The notes beneath the pieces were generated by a model that had not been told where the DNA came from, did no database searches, and saw nothing but the letters and a program-made list of their open reading frames with translations. This document shows, in pieces, positions 56,701 to 64,000 of a DNA stretch of 64,000 nt. A program made the translations under genes and the position numbers. Source of the DNA: Isoetes taiwanensis (taxonomy: Eukaryota; Streptophyta; Lycopodiopsida; Isoetales; Isoetaceae); contig JAJEKV010000033.1 of assembly GCA_021234155.1 (NCBI GenBank), positions 9,269,641 to 9,333,640 of the forward strand, given 5' to 3'. Numbering within the stretch: position 1 is the stretch's first letter; every line of letters begins with the position of its first letter.

Positions 56701-59700
56701 GCTCCCTAAAGGCAACAGGAGGATCAAAACTGACGAGCACAATCAACACCACCGAAGGGTACCTCAAGACAAGAAGACGGCATAGCACTGAGGAACGTGA
56801 CAATGTCCAAGCCATGTGACCGAGGGGATTAAACAAGGAAGATTAGAAGCTCGATGGAGAAGCAACTAGGTGAGGCGAGGCGAGCCGATGACTCGCACGC
56901 GGACTTGCATGCAACTTGCAGGAACCCAAGGATGGGCGATTCAAAGAACAACTCATAGAAGAGAACAACCCGGAGGAGTATAGCCAAAGGAATCATGCAT
57001 GTACCTCAAGAGACGCCTTCAAATAGCTTCAAGTATCATGAAGGAGGAACAATTATCAAAATGTGATCGAAGCGATCGAAATGTCTAGGCATCAATGACC
57101 AGCACACTTTTAGTTAGAATGTGAGGCAAAGCGTGTTGTGCCATAGCCGACAAACGTCGGAGGGCCCAAGTATATCAACAAGTTACCCCGGAGTACGAGC
57201 CAACGTACAAATAGGAGAATATAGATCGTCAACACCATTGCACCGGGAGGAACACCGATGACATCGCCAAGGAGTAGGTGTGCAACTCGAAGGGAGGCAC
57301 AAGGGGGACCTAATAGCTCTAGTAGTAATTGTAATTATGTAAGCTATGTGTTTTGCATGTATAGTTCCCTTGTTATTCCTTCCCTCCCATAGCGTAACAT
57401 ATCAAAGAAAGAGATGTCAGGCAATTTGCAGGGGTGAAGCAATCAACATCCTCAACACTCTTCGGGCAACATGATAACGACAAGAGGACTCGACGTATGA
57501 GACGTCGATGGAGTCGAGGAAACAATATCGGATACATAGTCCTCCTTTGAGTCAAGGTGAAAGATCTCTTTCAACAGCGCCACCTTCAGGTTTTTGAAAA
57601 GCGGCATGGAGGATTTTAAGTGATCAACTACACCATCAAGCAATGAGAGGCTTCTAACGAACAAAGTCAACCTCTACAGCAAGGAGGAGCCACCGTCAAG
57701 GAGACTGAAGTATCGAGCGACTCGAAAGAACGTCACCTTGCTACTCCAAGCAGGCAACGAATGGATGAGCTTCTAGCAAGCTCGGGGATCTAAGGCCATG
57801 GGGCCTAGTAGGTTAAATGTATGGACGGTAACATCCATATTGGGATTAGAAAGCAATTCCAGATATTCTCGTTGAAGGAATTGCTCCAATATTGAGCTAA
57901 GCGTCAAGATTGGGAAGGAAATGCGTAGGAGTAACTATAATTATACACGATTGTTAACAGACATCCAACGTATTGAAACCACTTGGTGAGATTGATCTCC
58001 TCACTAAGAAGGAATCATTACTAGGATAATTGTTGACCATGTATAAATCTAGTACCTCCAAAAGAATAATCCAACCGAAAGAAAAGAAGTAATCTAACAA
58101 GTCCGGCCAACTTGTTACGATGACATCAATTCGATTGGTAGGAATATTCCAAGAGTTTAAATAACTAAGAAAGGGGGAATCTCTAGAATAATAAAAGAAT
58201 AGTACATGTAAGGTACATCTAAAATAAGAATTATAGTAATCAAATAGTCTTTTGAGACAAAAGGAATTGTCGTCATGACAAAACCTTGTGCTTTAGAATC
58301 GTTCTAACTAAGTAGGTAACCCGTAACTATATTGAAAAAAATGATAACATAATATGTGCATCCATCTTAGATGGTTATATATGTTAGCTAAGGCTAGTAA
58401 ATTAATGCGCTAAGTAAGAAGCGTATAACCTCTTAAGGGGAGAGAATAGATATGACGTTGTGTACAACGTCATTGAAGGGGTGCAGGACCATTTTCTTTT
58501 TGAAGAAAGTGGGAGGGCTCAATCTTATGATTGAACGTACTTGCATCGAATTGACTGACCCGTAGAATAGAGTTCACTCCGGCAATGGCCGAAGCGAATA
58601 GAGCGCAAGATAGATAGATAGATAGCTCAGGAGGTCTTCAACGTGCGAGACTGACGCAGTAGCTATCTACACCAATGAAGTGGAGCAAAACTATGGGAGC
58701 AATGCAACGACCAAGTCATCTCCAAATTACTCGACGCCGGCTCAATGGGTGGATGCATTCTAGCCTAGGTAAGACGTGCGCATGCATTATAAGCTTTAGT
58801 GTGTCTTATAGATAAGTTAAATATAGATCCTAATAATTGCATGGAATTACTGTACGTATATGTATCATGCGGAAATAAGTTAAATAACAACGATAATGTG
58901 AGGTAGCATGTTAATTAATCCTTCGCAAGGATGCAATTCCTCCAAGGATAGCTATATGACCTCGGGGTCCTTGTAAATATAAATAGAAAATAGAATTCAG
59001 ATATACTTAAGTGCATCTTAGGGACATACTTCCAAGGGTAATGCAGAACCCAAGGAAGAGAATAAGCACATCTAATTCTTGTGTATGATAATTAAAACCT
59101 TGTCTATGATACAATAGGTCTAAATCAGGGTTATTGTTTAAATAATCGCAATCTAAAAGTCGTTAAATATTGCAAAGCTTAGAGTAAATATAATTGTACT
59201 ATCGGAAGTAATGTATCCGATACTATGATAATGTTAATTCATAAATATTACCTTAGGGTAATTATGTTAATCACATGCATTAAAGGAGCCAGCAAAATTG
59301 GCTCAGGCATGTCGTTTTGTGTGTAGATTAAATGCTTGTATAGTTAAGATTAGGTAGGGGTTGCATGCGTTGTTTACCGATGATGAGACCGCTACGGTGA
59401 TCTCTAGGACGTGGTGTAATGTCAATGTAGGCATGACTGCGTTTCCGCTTGGACGAGTGGAAGGTAGATTAGAAAGTCTACTTCTGTTCCATGGAAGTAG
59501 ACGACCTCGAGAGAAAGGAGGTCATTAAGGAATGCATTGATAGGAAAGGCACCTTTAGCCCCATATATGCTTTGATAGGAGGAATCTATCCTTCACGCCC
59601 CCCACGCGGGAAGGATATCCTCCACGCTGGGCAACTAGAGGTGTAGGCATGAGCGGCATATAGGCATGATAGGACGCTGTCTCCTCGGCCATAATGGAAG

Positions 59701-60454
59701 ATTCACCCTCTTCCTACGCCGGGAGATCAGCCATGCATCCATATAGATAGGTGGGGTGGTCACCATATAACCAAAATTTTATTAATAATTAAAATGGTAA
59801 TAACGTAGGTCGACCTGCAGGCCGATAGAGCGCTCCGGAGGGCAAGGACGAAGACTTGCAACACAAATTTTTTTTTTCTTATAATGTGTTGCAAGAATAC
59901 CTTAGAAGTGTAAATTTTGTATGAAATAGATAAACTTTGATAAACTTAAATGTTGTATTAAGTAAGGTTAATAATTACCTTGCGTGGATTAAGTTATGAA
60001 GTGATAAGTTAATTGGATAATGAAATAGTACAGTAATGTCTTAAACATTACCTTAGAGTAATTCTAATAATTAAGATAGTAAGTATGTAATTATAGATAT
60101 TGTAAAATTAATGCAGGATTTTAAGGTGCGAAGACTTGCAACACAAATTTTGTTGGAATGTGTTGCAAGGAATATAGAGTACCTTAAATAATAATTGTAT
60201 ATGAAAGTGTTAAATTGTGATAAACTAAATGTTGTGATAACGAAAACTAATAAGTACCTTGTTTTAATAGAAGTTACGATTTGACAAGTATTTGATAATG
60301 TAACGGCGTAATAATGATTTAAAAATATTACCTTAAGGTAATCTTAATAAATGTGTAAGTATTATAGTAGTATATCGTATGCATCAGGTTGATTGCAGTG
60401 TTAGGAAGATTCCAAGGGGGAGACCCACGATCTTTGCGGGACAAACATCATTTC
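53755..60454 (+). other. G2 interior, purine-rich, no pol genes
   Basis: About 6.7 kb. Purine-rich from 54.5 to 57.8 kb, AT-rich afterwards. Frames up to about 145 codons (54702-55139) show no retroviral motif and look like former gag/pol-length spacer. From 59290 the sequence matches the G1 3' non-coding region. GTGTTGCAAG-containing sequence next to the 3' end is present twice (59850-59910, 60125-60185). Confidence 0.65.
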
Positions 60455-60467
60455 AAGGTGGGGAGAA
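60455..60467 (+). other. G2 polypurine tract
   Basis: AAGGTGGGGAGAA directly before the 3' LTR, identical to G1. Confidence 0.85.
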
Positions 60468-62054
60468 TGTGACGTTCCAAAAGCACAGATACGGTCCCGG
60501 GGCGATTATCATTGTCTTGTCTCACGCCGCATACACGCCACTCCAACCGACGGTACTTGACGATGTAGCCAGTGAGTAGCCCTGGGGGCAACTTGCTAGG
60601 TATGTGCATTTCTTATTAATGTGCACATGCACATTTATTAAGGTGCACACATTTCCATGTGGGCACATTTAGGTGCACACATTTCCATGCAGTGCACATT
60701 TGGCCACCTAGCCATTAAAGGCAAGTGGGCCCATTTCCAATTATCCCACATGCCTAAAGGGATAATTGGAAACCCTAAGCCCCAACCCTTGCCTATTTAA
60801 GTAGGAGAACCCTAACTTGCCCATTTTCGTTCCTAGGGGTTTAGAGCTCTGTTTTGGTCGCGCCCGGGAGTCAAAACCGGCCCCGCACTGCCTCGAGAGA
60901 ATGGCACCATTAGTTTCCCTTGATTCGAAAGCAGTTCAGTGGGATGGTCGAACTCAGTCGAGGAGCAACTCATGGATCGGGGATGTAGTCGATTTAATGG
61001 TCTAAACCGTTTTCCGGTCATTGTATCGAGAGGTTTAGCCTATTAAATCGCCTTTTAGCAGCTATCTAGATCTCTAGATATGGACTCTAACTAAAGAACC
61101 TAACTCTATGATATAGATTAGATCTAGTTCTTTAGTTCTTCCGTGATGTATATGGATGATGTATCTCTGTGAACTCCTTGTATTGGGAAGGGGGTAGAGA
61201 CTTCAAGCTTGGTAGTAGATGCTCTAGATTAGCCTCTCTAGCACACCATAGATTCGGCCTATGTACAAGAACCACACCCGGTTGTGGGTGAAGGGCCGAT
61301 GGCTAAGAAGGAGGTTCGTGTTCGACTCTTGAACGATCCCTCCGGTGTGTGTAAGGCCTACCGGGATCATTGTGACTAGGCCCAATAGCTTACCACCGAA
61401 AGTGGTAAGGTATGGGCTCGACACACCTGAAGTGGTGTTCACTTTCCGATGGGTTGGTCGAACACGGCAAAGTGGCCCTCTAGTCACCTTGAGTCAAGAT
61501 GTAGATCTCTCGGAGGGAGTGATCCCTACCGCCCCATCGGAACCGGGAGATGAAACCCGTGAATAGCCCTTTTGGCTATGCATCCCGGCTGGCTAAGGTC
61601 CAGTCCCAACACTTTTCAGCCTACGCAAAGTGTGCAATGGGAGGGGCGGATGGAGTGGACAACCCAATGCCATGTTCTTATGCCAGTCAAATTCATTGCC
61701 ATGAATTCTGTCTGCAATGAACTCTGGAGACCCAAGCCGTCAGTCATTCCCTTGAGTCTGAGCCTTGGGTAGGATTCCCTATGTGATGTGCTGATCTTTG
61801 TTTATGCAGATATGTGGAGGACCATCCTTCGTGATGGTCATATGATGTTGATGTAACTGACATGTATGTTTACGCTTCCGCAGCTAGGTAGGCCCTGAGG
61901 GAGACAGGGTAAAGGACCCCTTCATTCTTCCCACTGGAACTCTTCAAGGTTGCAGTGATACGTGGAGGGCCCTATATTAGCATGGAGCTGGTATGGGGGA
62001 TGAACTCCTGGTTGTATACGGTGAGTGCACCGTATATGAGTAGGGGACGTCACA
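60468..62054 (+). repeat. G2 3' LTR
   Basis: 1587 bp, ends GACGTCACA and is followed by cacga. Confidence 0.92.
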
Positions 62055-62167
62055 CACGAGACAACAACCAAGCTTTAATCAGCACAATTAGCTCAAATCA
62101 GTAATAATTTTTAAACCAGAAACATTGTTATTGGTATAACCAATAAACTGAAGTGTGACATAAAAAA

Positions 62168-63313
62168 AAACCACCAATCAGTTCTAGACAACTAGAACCT
62201 CTTTCTTCTGTCTAAAAGACAGCCCAATTAGCAGTCCTAAACATAAGCAAAACCCTATGTCTAGGTCAATGTCCTGGTTTAACAATAGAAGATATACCTA
62301 AATTCATTCATGTATTTTTTCATTTATCAAACCCACCATGGAGGTATGTTTAACCTATTTCCAAGGTTCAACTTCTTCTAATAATGTAATGAGTCTAACA
62401 AACATTCTCTCAACCAAATCTTAACCATTGGCTCATGTACATGCTATAATACCGCTTTCATTCTATTACCAGCATTATGTCATCCTAAATAGCTTTAGAT
62501 CAAATGTCTAAGCATTCTGAATCAATATTTCTAAGTGTGATCTTAACTATTATTCCTTCATAATATCAGCAATATAAGCACACCACTTATGCTCAAGACA
62601 TAATTAAACCCATCTTCAAACATGATCCGTATTAACCTCTATGTATCCAACAAATAGCGTATGCACAAGATTCTTCTACTCTTGTTTCCAAGCACACTCA
62701 ATATTAGTCACCATGTGTGCAAAAAATACATTGCATAGCAAGTGCATAAGTTCTACTTAAGCTCGTATTCAAGCAAACCAAATAATCAGACCCATGTATC
62801 CATCAGACCCATTTACTCTTCAAATGTTCATTACTCAATTAAGCCTGTTTTCACACAGATCAGAATAAATACCCGTGTATCTTCTTTTATATTAATATAC
62901 CAGGCAATCTTAACTATAATTTCAGTATATCTCTAAGTGTACCCATAGCTTTATTTCAATCCTTATTTCAGTATTGCATGCAAACAATAGATGCACTATA
63001 CTTTTTTAAACCAATTTTTTTAAACCCAGATCAGTCCTCATATCATATATGAACCCAATATACATTTGATCTTGTTTTCAAGCATGACTAACATTAATTA
63101 TCATATGTGCAGCAAATAGATTACACAGCACATGCATCAAGATTTATTTAAGCCTAAATTCAAGCAAATTTTATATTCATACCACTGTATCCAGCATATG
63201 TACACGACTCAATTAAATCCATTTTCACCCAAGAACCATATTAATACCCATGTATAAATTTAAGGCATTCCCATTGTTTTCCATAGACTAGTCAAACCTT
63301 GAAAAGGCCAATT
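62168..63313. repeat. Repeat R2, near-identical to 7379-8520
   Basis: Same orientation as R1. Left of it, 62055-62167 leads to the exon 2 acceptor of the Penelope-like gene, so R2 lies in the intron upstream of exon 2. Identity ends abruptly at 63313, where unrelated sequence begins; R1 instead continues towards exon 1. Confidence 0.9.
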
Positions 63314-64000
63314 CGGTTGATATTTTACGAAAAGAGGGATGGTTTCTTGGCGCCTTCACGGCTAGGGCGGCGGCAGGGAAAGGGGCCGCCCCTAATCCCT
63401 GCTATCGGCACTGCAGTGGCTGCAATTTTCTTCTCTTTCCAGATCCGATGGCTAGCATAAGGGTTTTGGTGTCTGGTTTTCTCTGATTCTGCCTCCATCT
63501 GCTTCCGTTTTCTGGTTTTCTTGGAGTTTCTTCAAGGCGGCCTCTCCAGCCTTCTCAGATTATCCACTAACGTGGATCTTTGCTCTGATGCTTCCGCTAG
63601 GTAAGCATTGTGTTTTTTCCATTGAACAGATTAGTCTAGCCAGCAGCCCATTTCATTCAGTGTTTTGCAAAACTATCTATGCTGCATCAAGGTATTTCGC
63701 CCAGTTTTTGAGAGATTTGAAGCTTCCGCCCCCATAGCCACCAATTTTTGCCCATGTTTCCTTCCCAAATCCGCCCCTTTTTGCCCTTTTACCACTAATT
63801 CTTCTTCTGCCATCTCTGTCCAGCATATCCGCCATTCTATGCGCCTCATACCTCTGCCCTTTCTTGAATCTCTCGCCTTTTCCCTTCCTTATCTCCATAG
63901 CTGTTCGATTCTCTCAAGAAGAAAGGGGCATAATTCCAAGTGATGCAGCAGAGACAGCAATTTTTTTGGGCTGGGCTGGCCTTTCTTTCCTTTGTGGATG
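63314..64000. other. Unrecognised CT-rich region at window end
   Basis: GC-richer sequence with AAGGGGCCGCCCC and pyrimidine tracts, resembling a plant promoter and 5' leader. A possible donor (AGGTAAGC, about 63599) and intron-like T tract follow. Overlapping frames on both strands (63665-63943 plus, 63677-63898 minus) have no motif, so no gene is called. Confidence 0.35.

Larger units (their letters stand above)
50802..62054 (+). mobile_element. Non-autonomous gypsy relative (LARD-like element G2), 11.3 kb
   Basis: LTRs 50802-52383 and 60468-62054 begin TGTGACGTTCC and end ACA, with target duplication cacga on both sides (50797-50801, 62055-62059). LTR type, primer site, polypurine tract and 3' non-coding region match G1, but the 8-kb interior has no protease, reverse transcriptase or integrase. 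It is inserted in the Penelope-like gene's intron, 10 bp before the exon 2 acceptor. Confidence 0.92.

Noticed and set aside
63665-63943. Overlapping plus and minus frames at the window end
   Set aside because: Neither shows a motif, and the surrounding sequence looks like a promoter or leader region cut by the window edge.

Overview
This is land-plant nuclear DNA from a repeat-rich part of a large genome. It has Ty1/copia and Ty3/gypsy-chromovirus LTR retrotransposons primed by initiator-tRNA-Met, a CACTA (En/Spm) transposon encoding a tnp2-type transposase, GT-AG introns, and no bacterial-style gene order. The lineage cannot be named from the sequence. An endonuclease-less Penelope-like reverse transcriptase gene is unusual for flowering plants, so a non-flowering plant is possible, but this is a weak inference. 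No intact host gene is visible. The one recognisable host-type gene is a decayed fragment at 10.4-11.4 kb.

Layout. 1-1550: hairpin and MITE-like debris. 1551-7112: a young copia element on the minus strand, with 617-bp LTRs, TSD caatt and a broken pol. 7379-9383: repeat R1 and the first exon of a Penelope-like gene, minus strand. 10.38-11.41 kb: relic of a plant membrane protein with a bacterial-Ig-like domain. 12915-44146: a four-deep nest. The outer shell is a non-coding element with Helitron2/Helentron-like ends (a second, 0.9-kb copy abuts it at 44147-45053). Inside it sits a TIR transposon at 18224-42990 (27-bp perfect TIRs, TSD TCTT) carrying an unrecognised RING-H2/AT-hook gene and a second decayed gene. 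Inside the RING gene sits a CACTA element at 20909-40513 (TSD TGC). Inside the CACTA transposase gene sits a 13.4-kb gypsy chromovirus at 22895-36249 (TSD gctat). 45054-46968: Helitron-type 3' terminus and AT-rich DNA. 46974-50791: two further exons of the Penelope-like reverse transcriptase gene, minus strand. 50802-62054: an 11.3-kb non-coding relative of the chromovirus (TSD cacga), inserted 10 bp from a splice acceptor of that gene. 62168-63313: repeat R2, a near-identical copy of R1. 63314-64000: unrecognised, CT-rich.

How the parts relate. The LTR element at 50.8-62.1 kb has the same LTR type, polypurine tract, 3' non-coding region and leader hairpins as the coding chromovirus, but no pol. 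It therefore looks like a non-autonomous (LARD-type) partner mobilised in trans. Both carry a repeated 67-nt hairpin module whose length and pairing are kept while its central stem sequence changes. The Penelope-like gene is split: exon 1 lies with R1, exons 2 and 3 lie with R2, and splice phases match. The order is what a tandem duplication, or the tandem-copy insertion habit of Penelope elements, would leave after truncation.

Most candidate reading frames in the pyrimidine-rich stretches 13-18 kb and 43-45 kb and in the 52.4-60.5 kb element are judged non-coding. Many breaks in the chromovirus frames coincide with places where its LTR copies differ at CG sites, so sequencing error cannot be excluded as a partial cause.
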